From: Primula veris
Taxonomy: Eukaryota > Streptophyta > Magnoliopsida > Ericales > Primulaceae
Length of the DNA stretch: 64,000 nt
Direction: 5' to 3'
NCBI GenBank assembly: GCA_963682055.1
Contig: OY821744.1
Location: forward strand, 2,609,001-2,673,000
Position numbers and translations under genes: made by a program. Under the pieces are notes generated by a model. It searched no databases, was not told where the DNA came from, and saw only the letters and a program-made list of their open reading frames with translations. Below, piece by piece: positions 18,118-30,300 of the stretch (its first letter is position 1; the number at the start of each line of letters is the position of its first letter).

Positions 18118-20901
18118 TTACATGTGGTTCCTTCTTCTTCTCGGCCTAACATTTTGGGGCCCAGCAATTCCTAGAAACCATCTTGGCCATCCGACAAAGA
18201 ACATGAGAGATCCTAATATTAATCCGAATGGAACTCCGCATCCATAACCAAACACAACAATTTTCCAGGTAAACCCGCTAGAAAAAATTGACTGGTCTTC
18301 CTCTTGCTTTATCACTTTTGGTGAGTGTGGTTTCTTATTATCTCCACATAAGTTTGACAATGGGAGTGGGAATAATCCTGGATTCTCAATATACGAGTTA
18401 TTTCCAAATGTATTGAACTGTTTTCCTTGAGGTATCGGACCAACTAGATGGTTATACGAAACGTTTAGGTTTGCAAGGTTTGTTAAACTTGTGAGTTGAA
18501 ATGGTATCGGCCCTGTAAGTATATTAGAAGAGAGGTCTAGTATCTGAAGGCTATAAAGATTTCCTAAAGAAGCTGGGATAGGACCTGTTAGGCTGTTATG
18601 TGATAAATTTAACAATCGAAGTGAATTGAGCTCTTGAAGAGCCTCCGGAATCGGACCTTCAAAGTTATTGGCAGATACGTCGATTGTTGCGAGAGTTGTG
18701 AGGATACGCTCGAAAGTAGACTCTACTCCATTCCACACTATTCCAATGGAGTTTTTATAACTGAAATAACCACCACTTTCCATGTATGTTGCTCCTCGTT
18801 GAGTTTCTTTTGAATTTTTCATGGCTGTGAAATCTTGAAAATATCTTGTTGGCAGAAGACCAATGAATTGGTTATCAGAAAGATCAAATATTCTAAGTTT
18901 AGGGTAAGGACTTTTGATTCTAGATGTTCCTACAGGACCATGAAATTTGTTGGACTTTAGAACAAGTACTTGTAGCTCTGAAAATGTCTCTAACCAATGT
19001 GGGAATGACCCATTGAGTTTGTTGTTTCCAACGTCTAGCAATTTCAGTTTTTTACAGTTGCTCAAAGATTCCGGTATCGGTCCTTCTAAGTGATTGTCAT
19101 TCAAGTTCAATGTTGTCAACCCATCTGCAGATATTGGTGGAATGGTGCCACTAAATCTATTCTTTTGTAGATCCAACACCTCGAGAGTATTATTTTTAAC
19201 CAAACATTGTGGGATTTCTCCACAAAAATCATTATAAGATGCATCAAGTATACGAAGGTATGTTGAATTGCAAATTGATGAAGGAATATCTCCGGATAAG
19301 ACTGGGAGTAACCCTGAAAATTGATTATGTGATATAATGAAGTAATTAAGAGACACGGGTAGGACCGGGACTGATCCTTGAAAAAAGTTGTGAGAGAGAT
19401 CAAGCACATCCAGACGTTCAAATGTTGAGAATAAGAGCAGTTCGACAGTACCGTTCAACTTATTCGATGATAGAGAAAGATAAGACAGGTTGACAAGGTT
19501 TACAATGGAATGAGGAATGGAACCTTGGAGGCAATTGTTTTGTAGATAAACGAACTCTAATGGTGATTCGTTTGGAAAGTCGGGAATCGGGCCGGTAAAT
19601 TGATTATAACTCATAAACAACCCTAACAAAGAGGGAATAGTAAACAACCAAGGTGGTAATGTTCCGTTGAGGTGGTTTTTAGAGAGAGATAAATAATTGA
19701 GTTTTTTCAGATTTGAGATTGTGATTGGCATAGAATGGAAATTGTTACCTGAAAAGTCGAGTTGAGTAACCTCTGTTAGATTCTCAATTGATTTTGGAAT
19801 AGACCCAGACAAATTGCAATTATTAAGATATAGAGTAGCTAATGACTCCAGGCTTCCTATTGAATCTGTTAGTTCTCCTGCCAAAGTCGTATTAGAGAGA
19901 TCTAAATATCTTAAATATTTTAGATTCCCAAAAGAATCTGGTAGTTCCCCTGCCAAACTCGTATCAGAGAGATCTAAATATCTTAAAGATTTTAGATTCC
20001 CTATCGAGCCAGGTAGTCCTCTTTGTCCAAATAATTCATTATATCCCATATCTAAAATCTGAAGGGAACTTGTGTATGTGGAATTTATTTCTGGAATATC
20101 GCCTCTAAGATTATTCAATCCCAACTTCAGCTCTCGCAAATTTGGAAACATGAAAATCTGACCGGGCAAGATCCCATGCAAATTAGTGTGCTTAAGATTG
20201 ATTATTTCCAAAGAGGGCAGGTTCATCAATGAATTGGGTATATTTGACATTATTTCCAAAGAGGACAGGTTCATCAATGAATTGGGTATATTTGAAGAAA
20301 TCCACACATCTTTAAAAACAAGTTCTTTCAAGTGGGTTAAGTTTTTCAAAAACGAATCAAAATCATTTGCTTTAACACTTAAGTCGAAGTTGTCCGAGAC
20401 ATCAATGGAAACCAGTTTGGACAGAAACGAAAGTTCTTTTGGGATCGAACCAACGAATGATGAACGAGAGAGGTTGAGGTGAGTGAGCTTCGTAAAGCGT
20501 CCAAATGCAGGTGAAATGAATGAGTAACGAAAGTAATTGTGAGCGAGGTTGAGACGCTGAAGATGGGTGAGATGGAATATGCCATTGTCGATAGGGGAAT
20601 TGATGGTGCCTGTGAGCTGACTACAACTAAGGTCAAGCTCGATCACATGACCCGTCTCTTCAGCACAAGTCACCCCGTCCCACAAACAGCAATTGCTATT
20701 ATTACCGCTCTTGTTATTCCAAGATATAGTCTTCGGATACGCATAGTCGCAAAACTGAGATGCCTTCTCGTCTATAGTTAGCATATTCTTAAACTGTAAC
20801 AATGCATACATCTGGTCATGACGACACAATTGGTGTGTAGCATGCCTACGTGGAAAAGTATAGAAAAGAAATAAAAGGGATAGCCATATCAAATGCCTCA
20901 T
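18118..20901 (-). CDS. Leucine-rich-repeat receptor-like protein (RLP-A)
   Basis: An intronless 927-residue protein. Signal peptide at about 1-22, N-terminal cap with CRHDQ (C26) and CCLWDGVTC (71-79), a long LRR array of the plant extracellular type (LxxLxLxxNxLxGxIP), an island with VWNGVESTFER, final LRRs, an acidic spacer (IKQEEDQS), a membrane segment at about 881-903 and a short basic cytoplasmic tail without kinase domain. Family knowledge: Cf-9/EIX2-type RLPs act at the plasma membrane with SOBIR1-type kinases in pathogen sensing or development. Oddities against RLP-B: a 16-residue tandem duplication (20201-20296), loss of one LRR near SGLLPVL, and replacement of the conserved NPGLCGLPL by NPGLFPLPL, which removes a cap cysteine. 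It is open throughout, but that change may affect folding. Confidence 0.93.
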   Translation of the reverse strand: MRHLIWLSLLFLFYTFPRRHATHQLCRHDQMYALLQFKNMLTIDEKASQFCDYAYPKTISWNNKSGNNSNCCLWDGVTCAEETGHVIELDLSCSQLTGTINSPIDNGIFHLTHLQRLNLAHNYFRYSFISPAFGRFTKLTHLNLSRSSFVGSIPKELSFLSKLVSIDVSDNFDLSVKANDFDSFLKNLTHLKELVFKDVWISSNIPNSLMNLSSLEIMSNIPNSLMNLPSLEIINLKHTNLHGILPGQIFMFPNLRELKLGLNNLRGDIPEINSTYTSSLQILDMGYNELFGQRGLPGSIGNLKSLRYLDLSDTSLAGELPDSFGNLKYLRYLDLSNTTLAGELTDSIGSLESLATLYLNNCNLSGSIPKSIENLTEVTQLDFSGNNFHSMPITISNLKKLNYLSLSKNHLNGTLPPWLFTIPSLLGLFMSYNQFTGPIPDFPNESPLEFVYLQNNCLQGSIPHSIVNLVNLSYLSLSSNKLNGTVELLLFSTFERLDVLDLSHNFFQGSVPVLPVSLNYFIISHNQFSGLLPVLSGDIPSSICNSTYLRILDASYNDFCGEIPQCLVKNNTLEVLDLQKNRFSGTIPPISADGLTTLNLNDNHLEGPIPESLSNCKKLKLLDVGNNKLNGSFPHWLETFSELQVLVLKSNKFHGPVGTSRIKSPYPKLRIFDLSDNQFIGLLPTRYFQDFTAMKNSKETQRGATYMESGGYFSYKNSIGIVWNGVESTFERILTTLATIDVSANNFEGPIPEALQELNSLRLLNLSHNSLTGPIPASLGNLYSLQILDLSSNILTGPIPFQLTSLTNLANLNVSYNHLVGPIPQGKQFNTFGNNSYIENPGLFPLPLSNLCGDNKKPHSPKVIKQEEDQSIFSSGFTWKIVVFGYGCGVPFGLILGSLMFFVGWPRWFLGIAGPQNVRPRRRRNHM

Positions 20902-20990
20902 TTTTATTTATTTTTATTTTAATCTTGAGAAAGTACGATGGTAATGGTGAGAAATGGCAATATATATACTCAGCCAACTGGTTAAGTGTC
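20902..20990 (-). promoter_or_regulatory. RLP-A core promoter
   Basis: On the minus strand a TATATATAT box lies about 60 bp upstream of the ATG (20958-20968 on +). The same arrangement precedes RLP-B. Confidence 0.5.
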
Positions 20991-23714
20991 GTACAATTTC
21001 ATCACGTAATTTCATAAATATGATACGGAACAAATAAAGTTAACATTTTTAAACAGTTCGTAAAAACAATGGTATGAATATCGTAAATTAACAACCGCAA
21101 TATAATGTTTTATTATTATAACAATATAAAAATACATGTATGATAATTTTTTTGAAAGATGAATTGAGATATGTGGAAAATGACATGTTTGTTTACTTAT
21201 TTATTTATTTATTTGAATTGCATTAATATATTTGAGTAATTAGTAAATTGGAAAATGAGTATTTGTGGAAAAAATACGCAAAATTTGACAGACTCAAGTT
21301 TTATTTTGTTCATTTATATTAATAGTATGAAACACGTCTTTCTCACTTAACATTATTGAACATTTAAATACAATAGAACCTTTCTATAGAAATAATCTCG
21401 ATACCGCGAGAAAATATTATTATAAGTAGGTTTTTACTAAGTAGATATTGATATATAAAAATAAAAATAAAAAAATACTTAAATAAATGTTTCGCATAAT
21501 AAAATATACTCTCTCCGTTCCTATTTAATTGTCCACTACGAAACTACGTGCAATTTTGACCGGCCAATAACTTGTATCAAAATTGTCGGAATGAAAATTT
21601 TCAAAAGTTGATCGTATAGTTCAAATGTTAAATTTTATGATTAGATTTTAAAAAAATTCATTTCAACAATTTTGATATAAGTTATAAACCGGTTAAAATT
21701 GCACGTAGTTTCGTAATTGAGAATTAAATGGGAACGGATGGAGTATATGTGTAGTACCTAATTTAAATAATTAGCATAAATATTCAGAAGACAAATACAA
21801 AAGAGTTGAAAGTCACGAAACTATCATATTGATGAATTTAAGAAAATTTAACTAATTACATATTTATTTGAAAAATTAAGTACATATATTTAGAAAGCTG
21901 AAAAATCATCTAAAAGTTTATCTAATTTTTTTTTTACATGTATAAATATTAGGTATAATTTTACATGTATTTTAAATCGTCTTAACTTTAATTTTACATA
22001 TATAATTTTATTTAATTTATTTCTATATGTAGGTTAATTTATTAAGACGGTACCATAAAAAATCATGAAATATTACGATATATAAGTTATTTTTATTTTG
22101 AAGTGATATACTAGTAATTTTTATTATAGGAAGGTTCTGCCGTACCTGACAATTCCATGATTATATTTTTCTTAATTTCAAATACGAAGACTTCTTAGTC
22201 CATCATAATGCATCAACTTGGAACTGCAGCCACAAAATCATCGCAAATACCCTGAGCCTAACTCTTAACCACAAAAATGCTGGTTTATAAAAAAATAAGA
22301 ATAAAATTGAAAATCGTCACGTCCGTACCTGACCAATTATATTAGTACTAGTAATCGTACCACACGCGTTTCGTGTACAACATATAATGGTATAAATATG
22401 ATACCGGACAAATAAAGTTAACATTTTTAAAAAGTTTGCAAAAATAATGGAATGAATGTCGTAAATTAACAACCGTATATAAACAGTAATATAATATTTT
22501 ATTGTTATAACAATATAAAAATACATGTATAATAATTTTTTTACGAGATGAATTGAGATGTGTGGAAAATGGCATATTTGTTTATTTATTTATTTATTTA
22601 TTTGAATTACATTAAGATATTTGATTAATTAGTAAATTAGAATATAAACATTTAAGAAAAAAATAGGTAAAATTTGACGAGTTTCAGTTTTTTTGGGTTC
22701 ATTTATATTAATAGTATGATAGTGAGTCTTCCGCTCAAAATTATTGAACATTTAAATACGTGTCGACAATTTCATGATTATCTTTTTCTGAATTTCCAAT
22801 AAGAATACGAAGACTTATTAGTCAACTTGGAAATGCAACCACAAAATCAAAGAAGACCAAAAGACCATAGCAAATATCTCAATTCTAACTCTTAACCACA
22901 CAAATGCTAGTTTTCTTATCATAATACAATCCAGATTGATAACACAATATTGTATGGTACGGCATCTACATGAATCTCAGCTTAATTAGGTTGTGCCTAT
23001 GCTAGGTTATTTATGTTTCCTTGTCCATTTTTACAGTTTAATTTAAATGATGTTACAAACTTAAGACTTTCTTGATTGAAGACTTTCGAAACAGAATTGA
23101 GGAGCAAACTTGTGCAACTTATCAAATGAACTTTTAATGAATTCGAATGGAAAGCCTCAAGCGCAAAGGGTTCGTGAAAACTAAACTTGCTAAGCCAAAA
23201 AAATAGCACTCCGTCGATTGCGTCCATACCATTAAGTTGTAAATAAGTAACGACCCTAGGGTCTGTTCAAGAGAGAAATGTTCATAGGAAGTAGGAGTAC
23301 TACATAAACATACTAGAACTAGTATTATAAAGGATATTACTAATACGAAAAACACTCGAGGGTAAAGCTAAGCATAGTAGTGGTTGCGAAATCTCAATCT
23401 TCTTCATTGTCGCAAACTTTATCATGCTTAGCATTCCGTACTTGATACACCAAACAAGAACCATATAATCCAGAAGTAATCAATTACGATACAGCTATGC
23501 AATATAGCTCACCCACGACTCAAAGACGTTACTAAATCCAAGGCTGGGTTTCACCGAACAAATAGATAAAAATGTTACATCATAAACCCAACATACATGA
23601 AATCATGGGATCCTGTAATATTTAAAGTTAGCATCTCTTTACAAAGAAGTTAATGATATGACAAAAGATCAGATGAGGTCTTAGCTGAATAACCCTTACA
23701 ACAGTTGTTACTCG
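20991..23714. repeat. RLP-A upstream region with an internal tandem duplication
   Basis: The stretch about 20995-22290 (starting near ATGATACGGAACAAATAAAG) recurs in shortened form at about 22395-22960 (ATGATACCGGACAAATAAAG onward), so block A has a tandem duplication of its RLP upstream region; block B has it once (61070-62230). (TTTA)n runs lie at 21199 and 22579. From 22970 to 23714 the sequence matches block B without a recognised gene. Confidence 0.7.
21509..21743. mobile_element. Stowaway-type MITE, present in block A only
   Basis: A 235-bp element with ends CTCTCTCCGTTCC and GGAACGGATGGAG, flanked by TA on both sides, and with inverted subterminal sequence (ACGAAACTACGTGCA versus CACGTAGTTTCGTA). 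The matching position in block B (about 61562) has no insert. TIR sequence and TA duplication fit Tc1/mariner-derived Stowaway MITEs. Confidence 0.88.
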
Positions 23715-24901
23715 CTAGTAATAGCCTTTACCCAAGCAATTGAGACATCTTTGCACCCTACAATCAAAATCACAAAAAGAATCAGATTATAATTTGTTAA
23801 TTCTTCGTGTTTTATTTTTGTTCATAAGGTTTTGGACCCTCCCTTTTTTGGGTTCTTATAAACTCTTAATTACAACTATATTATTGTTTAATTGTTTTAG
23901 TTAATTAAGAACTTAGTTGAACTTGGTTGGCTGCAGCTTCTAAGCAGATGAGGTAGTTTATTTGAGGCTATGAAAAGGTCCCATTCAGCTTTAAAATTTC
24001 ATAGTATTCATGCTAGAAAGAAAAGAAAAACTTGGCTTTCAGGCTGACCAACAAAACTTCTAAGTTTAAGAAGCCGGCTTTATTGTGTCTGCAGGAAATA
24101 CTGGACTCATTTATCTTAAAACATATGCATTTTTAAGGCTAGAAGATTAAAAAACCTAAGCTTTTTTTAACTGATTGAAAATTGTAAAAGATTAAAAAAA
24201 TTAAGCTGAAGAACAAAAAAAATTTCATGAAGCAAACAAGGTAGTATTAGAAACAGTACTCCTCGTATGCCTAATTGATGGTCCGTGTTCTGTGTTCTTT
24301 GGGTCCCAATAGATTGTATATTTTCCGTACCTCGAAGAAAGCTAAAGTGGTAAATTAACTAGAACAACTTCATTAAATGTGTGTTTTTTATCAAGTAGAA
24401 ACATTTCATAGAATTAGGAATCACTTACTATCGAATAGCACTTAGCAGACAGATTAGAAAAAATATTGATAGTATTTTCAGTCTGATCAAACTAGTTAGG
24501 TTATCTTGAATGGTGGGAAACAAAGGGGGACTATCTTTTACGGGCGGATGAGTCCAACTTATAAGCAAAGAACTGAAACTGAGCTTATAAGCTGCAATCA
24601 AACTAATTAGGTTATCTTGATCGGTGGGAAACAAAAGGAGACTATCTTTTAGGGGCGGATGAGTAGAACTTATAAGCAAAGAAATGAAACTAAGATTATA
24701 AGCTCCAATCAAACAAGTACTGATAGAGAGAGATGACACAGAGATTGTGACCTGTTGCCATCGCATGTCGGACAGAGGCATGGATTGATAACCATAGGAT
24801 CAAACAGAGGAGACCATTCTATTGTTGATTTCCCATTGCATAGTTTACACTTATAAAACCCCTTTCCTGTGCATACTCCACATGGTAAGGCCACCTTTTT
24901 C
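23715..24901 (-). pseudogene. Two exons of a DnaJ-type cysteine-rich zinc-finger protein gene
   Basis: On the minus strand, exon 24752-24901 encodes ALPCGVCTGKGFYKCKLCNG and WSPLFDPMVINPCLCPTCDGNR, and exon 23715-23757 continues VQRCLNCLGKGYY then stop. The joint is a GT-AG intron (donor at 24751, acceptor at 23758) with matching phase. Together they give the four CxxCxGxG-type motifs of the small plant DnaJ/Hsp40 cysteine-rich family, which are often plastid proteins. I find no upstream exon with a start or transit peptide before 28 kb, so this is called a fragment. An intact gene with a distant first exon is possible. In block B the larger exon is deleted. Confidence 0.7.
24487..24708. repeat. 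111-bp tandem repeat, two full copies
   Basis: Units start at TCAAACTA(G/A)TTAGG at 24487 and 24598, and a third partial start is at 24709, so the period is exactly 111 bp. It lies in the intron of the zinc-finger gene fragment and is missing from block B. Confidence 0.9.
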
Positions 24902-26280
24902 TACTCCAATTTCAAAAACAGACAAAAAAAATAGACAGTTCAGTTTATGCATATATGTAGTTATGTATCGTCACTTCCATATCATAGTTAAAAAGGGAAC
25001 ATAAGCGGGCTTATTTCAGTCTGGGAAAAAGGTTGCATTGTTCAAATTAAGATTTCTAGGGATCTTCGGCTTATTAAGTTTAGTAAATCCTAGGGCTTGT
25101 CTGGTTGCAGCATCTAAGCTAATTAGCTGAAATTTTTAGCTTCACAAAAAAGAGCTTGAAGATTCTAGCGTATTCATGCTAAAAGATCAGAAAAGCTCAG
25201 CGCTCAAGGGGCTCAGCTAAATGGTTTCCAGCTTTTACACAAGAACGAAATTGAGATTATCTGCAACCAAACAAGCCCTAATAAACAAAGCTTGAAAATG
25301 AGCTTAAAAGCCTCAAAGTTCTACCATAATCTCAAACATAGAACCCTTTTCAGCTGCAAACTCCACGCAACACAATTTTTTCTACTAAAATTTAATAAAC
25401 AAAACTTTTAAAAAAATTCAATTAAAAAAGTAGTGAAGTTAGTTTCATTGCTATCAGGGGGTATAAATCCTTATTAACCCCAACATAATATAATATAACT
25501 TATAAGCAAAAAAAAATAATATGTGCTTAACAGCTGTACTCAAACAACAAAAATCTCAAGTGTAAACCCTTCTAGCTTTGCGCATTCCACAAGGCAATTC
25601 AACCCATTTCTACTTAAAATTCAATAAATAAATAAAGACAGATAAGCAGTTTAGCTTAAATGTACTTTGGCTAATTTTAATGGTAACACAGGGTATGAAA
25701 TCTCATTAAATCCTTAGAACTGTACAATAGATGGTCAAGCATAGAAGGCAAGAACTCAAATGGGCATTAAATCTGCAGTAAAACAAGCAGTACTAGAACT
25801 CAAAATCTAAGACCCTTAAACCTTGCACATTCCACATAACGATTCAACCTTTTCGTTACTCGAACTTCAAAGAAAATAAACAGTTTAATTTAAAATGTAA
25901 TTAAGTTAATATTATTGGTAGCAGGGGGTATTATATCTCATTTAATCAGAACAACATATGGTAAAAAGTGAAAATGTGCTTAAAAGCTGCAATCAAATAA
26001 GCACAACTAAAATCTCAAACATAATAACCCTTTCCATTGCACATTTCAAATTTCTACTGAAACCAAAAAATTAAAAAAAATAACAAGAAAAGGAGTTCTG
26101 TCTTAAAGGTACTGAAGTTAATTTCAGTGCTCACAGAAATAATAAAACCTTACTATTATTCCCAACAAAATATGATACAATCTATAAGAAAAAAAGTTAA
26201 AATGGACTTAAAAGCTGCAGTTCAAACAAGCAGTACCCAATATCTCATTTTATATGGTAAAACCTAACCAAGCCCTCCTA
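24902..26280. repeat. Degenerate tandem array of roughly 220-260 bp units
   Basis: Five or so diverged units share CTTATAAGCAAA..., GCTTAAAAGCTGCAATCAAA, AATCTCAAACATA, an ACCCTTT...GCACATTCCACA block and a TTTCTACT...AATTCAATAAA block (about 25080, 25330, 25490-25620, 25690-25860, 25920-26060, 26100-26260). The ACCCTTT...TTCCACA block resembles the 5' edge of the zinc-finger exon at 24860-24900, so the array may have grown by duplication of that exon edge and its intron. Confidence 0.55.
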
Positions 26281-28579
26281 GCATTTGTTAATCATTTTTT
26301 TATTTTTATTTTAGTATATGTTATGATAATTCATTAATAACATATAAAAGTTTATCATATATCATTCTATTATAATAAGTCAACCCAGCCAAATGAGCCT
26401 GCCCAATTTAGCCACTTTTTTTTTCAAAAATACCCCTACACATTTATATTAATTACAATAATGTCATGGTCACATAAAAAAATAAAAAAACAAAAAAAAA
26501 ACAACAACTAATAACACTATGTGTCACTCTTTAACAACCAAACATTCTTTGAAGTCTTATACTATTTTTTTTTTGTATTATCCATGTATTTGTATCATAA
26601 CTACACTTATTTTTTATATTTTAATTGCATTGCGCATCACACACGCAACGCGTGGGGTACGATTACTAGTATATATATATACAGGGAGAGAACGTAGAGA
26701 GACACAACAACACGAATTGTTTATTAATACGAGTGATAGACATATATATCAAGAGACCCCTAACTCTTTTTATATAATAGAGGGTAGGGTTACATATTCT
26801 ACAACAAAATACATATTTTGAAAATGTTACAATTAAATTATAGAGTGTCTCCGACGCATTCGTTAGGCAAATCGTAAATTTAAATGTGAAACAATCTTAA
26901 ATTTAAATGTGAAACAATATAAAGACTTGAATGGTTTTCATATGGGTTGCAGCGGATGATACTGAAATGGAGAAGATCTATTCAAGTGTAATTTGCTAAC
27001 TTATAAATGATATAACCATGTATTTTGTTAACGTTTATGTAACATTACATTTACGAAGAATCATTGATTATTACATTAAAAACATACACTTAATCTGTAA
27101 AAGTAGGTATTTTCAAATCTTGTTTAAAATTTGGTTATACGTTTTTTTAATGGTAGTGAGCGTAAATGTAATGTTAAACAATACTTGAAATTTTTCATGA
27201 CCCCATTTTAACTTTGGTCGTACCTAAATTAAGAATATTAAGAAAAAAAACAATATTAAATGATAAAAAGATAATATGTTTTCCAGCAAGATTGTAAAAG
27301 AACTGTAATCATAATTCATCTCAAACGTCCCACTATAGATTTTTCATTTCATTGGGTATTAATCATTATGGAAGTTGGACCAAAACTTGCATATTCAATT
27401 TTTTTTTTTTTTGTATATGTGATTTTATTAACATGGAGTAGAAACTAGTGGAGACTTGATAGAGTCTTGATCACTCCTTAGATTTTATATTTATTTATTC
27501 TCATATGACTTTCAATTGTATTACTATTCTTTCATTTATGTCTAGGCCATGTTTGTCCACAACGCAATAAATCTTATTTGTCTTTTTTTATATTGCAGTT
27601 GTACTTTCGAGTTGACACGTGACCCATGGACAAAAGAAGTCTTGGTTAAAAAATAATAATAATATTTTCTCATGCTATAAAAAGAAAATAGAAAATGATC
27701 AAATTGTGAACAGCAAAGACTTGTATAGTCAAGATGCAATTTGTCCAAATGATTTAATGATTATAAGTTTACTACTTATAGAAATAACTCAATAAGACGA
27801 GCTTAATTAATATACTTATCATAGTAACCTCTCGTGTTTTTTATAAGACAAAGAAAATCATTCCTGTGACCAGATACGTTCATTTTGCACAAGAGGAATA
27901 AACCAGTCTCTAATAAACTAGTCATTAGTAAATAGAAATAAGTGATTAAAACATAAAAAATATTTGTCTTAAGTTTGCAACGACAATTATTTTCAAGTCT
28001 TGTTTAACAACAATTATACCTTATCAATACGTAAATCTCCTTCTGAAGAAATATGTGGTTGTTATTTTGATGCTATAACAGGATTCAAAACGTACAAGCG
28101 TGGAATGTTGCCGACAATTTATCGAGATCGATTTTCTGGTCTGATAAAGCTAGGAGCTTGAAGAGATTTATTTCCAAGTTCTACAATTCCGTTTATTTAT
28201 ACTTTTTTTTTTACCTTACTTAGGGCTAGTTTGGTTGCAGGTTGTGTTTGTATACCATATACTTTTTACATTATGTTATTAATTTAATTTTACAGTATAA
28301 AGTATTAAGCACGTACTCTATTTTTATTTTATTGATAGTATAACGTTCATAATTGGCTTTTTTGAGGAGATTGGACGCAATTTTAAATTCTTGATTGAGA
28401 TAAACGTAGTTATGGGAGAAAGTTTATGAGACATTTTAGGTGAATTTTGAGAAATATAAGGAATGGTGGAGAAATCATGAAATACAGACATACAATAAAA
28501 GATCTCTATTAAAAATACTAAGTTCACAAAAATACACATATTTTTGTATAAAAAATGTAGTTTTAAAAATTTTCGTTTT
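26281..28579. other. Intergenic, with a decayed LTR relic
   Basis: At about 26680-26806 the order AGGGAGAGAA, GTAGAGAGA, TTTATTAAT, AAGAGACCCCTA, CTCTTTTTATATA and ATAGAGGGTAGGGTTACA resembles the LTR of the Copia element at 28580, so it is a diverged LTR remnant of the same broad family. The rest is AT-rich with no recognised gene. The last 40 bases (about 28540-28579) are CDC26 promoter sequence interrupted by the Copia insertion. Confidence 0.5.
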
Positions 28580-28782
28580 TGTTGTGTGACACTATTAGCT
28601 ATGTATTTAGGGAGACAGAAGTAGAGAGAGAGGGGGAATAGTATAGTCTTTTATTATGAATGAATATGAATGGAATGTCAAATACAAGACCCCTAGCCCT
28701 CTTTATATAGATAGAGGGTTAGGGTTACAAGCCCATCTGGGCCCATTAAGTAAAAGCCCAAGAGTCCAATAATCTTACAACA
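28580..28782 (-). repeat. Copia 3' LTR
   Basis: A 203-bp LTR beginning TGTTGTGTGACAC and ending ATCTTACAACA on the + strand. It contains a minus-strand TATATAAAGAGG promoter box. Confidence 0.93.
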
Positions 28783-29049
28783 CTCCCCCTTTGGACGTCT
28801 TGAATTCTTCGTCTTCATGCAGTCGATCTGAGTCGAGTTCATTCGCAGTGCTAAACACATAAAAACCTTAAGGCCGGAAAACCCAGTGTGGGACAAAACC
28901 GGTACCTAGGAGAAACTGTGTAGCCGAATGATATAGGCCGAAATATCATGTAAGTAACTAACCACAAAACAGTGTGCCTCATCAAAACCTTGTCAGAGCA
29001 AACCCAATGGGAAAATCTCTGATCGAAGGAAAAAGAGTGCAACAATGGT

Positions 29050-29560
29050 AGTAGTAGTGATCAACCACAAAACAGGTGCCTCATCAAAACCTTGCTAGAG
29101 TAAACCCAGTGGGAAAAAATCTCTAGTCGAAGGAAAAAAGAATACACAGTGGTAAGAAGTATACAACAGGATACTCCCCCTAATTTCGGCAATCTTAAGT
29201 GAGATATGATAGGAACGTGTCTCGCTAAAAACCTTGCCAAGGAAAAACCCAGTGGGAAAAAACCTTGGTCTAAGGACAAAAAGAGTACACGAGCATGCGA
29301 CTGGATGCTCCCCCTCACTTGCACACGACAGGGTGCGAAGATTTCGACTAAGTGGTAATTAGTGCAATAAGCATTCACCTGGATGCTCCCCCTCACTTGC
29401 ACACGACTGGGTGCAAAGATTTCATATTCCAAGAAAGAGTACGAGCATTCGACTGGATGCCTCATTTACTTACATACGACTGGATGCAAGAAAATCTAAC
29501 GTGGAATAGAACGAGCATTCAACTGGATGCTCTTAAACTTCATTTGTGAAGATTAATTTC
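29050..29560. repeat. Short direct repeats in the Copia 3' region
   Basis: Repeats of AAAACCTTG(C/T)(C/T)(A/G)GAG..AACCCA(A/G)TGGGAAAA occur from 28980 to 29270, and repeats of CGACTGGATGCTCCCCCTCA, CTTGCACACGACTGG from 29297 to 29530. They lie just inside the purine tract, a usual place for such repeats in plant Copia elements. Confidence 0.7.
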
Positions 29561-29814
29561 GGCGAGAAATGCTAAATAGCATAATGTAGTCATGTCTCTC
29601 TTGATCAATAACAACAAGTTGTCTTCTATGACAAGTGTTTTATCTGGATCGTGAGACAGAACATATGTAATTCAAATATGACTAATACTAGCTCGAAGCC
29701 ATATACACTCTCTAGTCGTCTCATAGAGCACGAATAGATCAGAGTGATTCACTTGGAGTCATTCCAAGACCTCCAAGATGTCGCCTTATTCCTAATGGTA
29801 AAGACATACCATGT

Positions 29815-29875
29815 TAGGAATATCCCTTATGCGGGTCTGATAAGTAACCGGCATCGGTATAACCGAAAAAAGGGT
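29815..29875 (-). pseudogene. Copia RNase H remnant
   Basis: The minus strand reads GYTDAGYLSDPHKG, the signature segment of plant Copia RNase H. The flanking frame is interrupted by stops and shifts. Confidence 0.85.
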
Positions 29876-30300
29876 TGCGTTAATTCGAGTACCGAAGGGG
29901 GTAGGTACACTCGATGACGCAAATGGGATAAACTAGCCCACTTCCAAAATTACCATAAGGTAAGGGAATGTGTCTTTAGTGCCATTTCGATGGCAGCGTG
30001 TTAGCGCGATGTTGTGTCGAGCTATACCATTCACAACAGACGAGATGTTCGTCCTAGCACATTAGACCAAGTACAATGATGCGCTTATTGTACTTAGATA
30101 TGAATATTATGGTTCAATATCTCTTCATCGTCTCATCAGGGACGGACTGGGTCTATATCAATGTCTAGTGATCGAACGATCATGGGAGAATCTGACGACT
30201 TAGCGTCATGATGACTAAAACGTCATAACACCTTCTGGGTGTAGTCTAAATCATGGACTTAGATTCAATATTTACGGGACTCGATCATCAGGCCGAGTCA

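Noticed and set aside
23134..23355. A hydrophobic minus-strand frame (MFFVLVISFIILVLVCLCS...) shared with 62982-63203
   Set aside because: Starts with GTG, the nearest ATG frame (from about 23406) shifts and stops, and both copies are equally conserved in non-coding flanks. A small secreted peptide gene with an unseen intron cannot be excluded.
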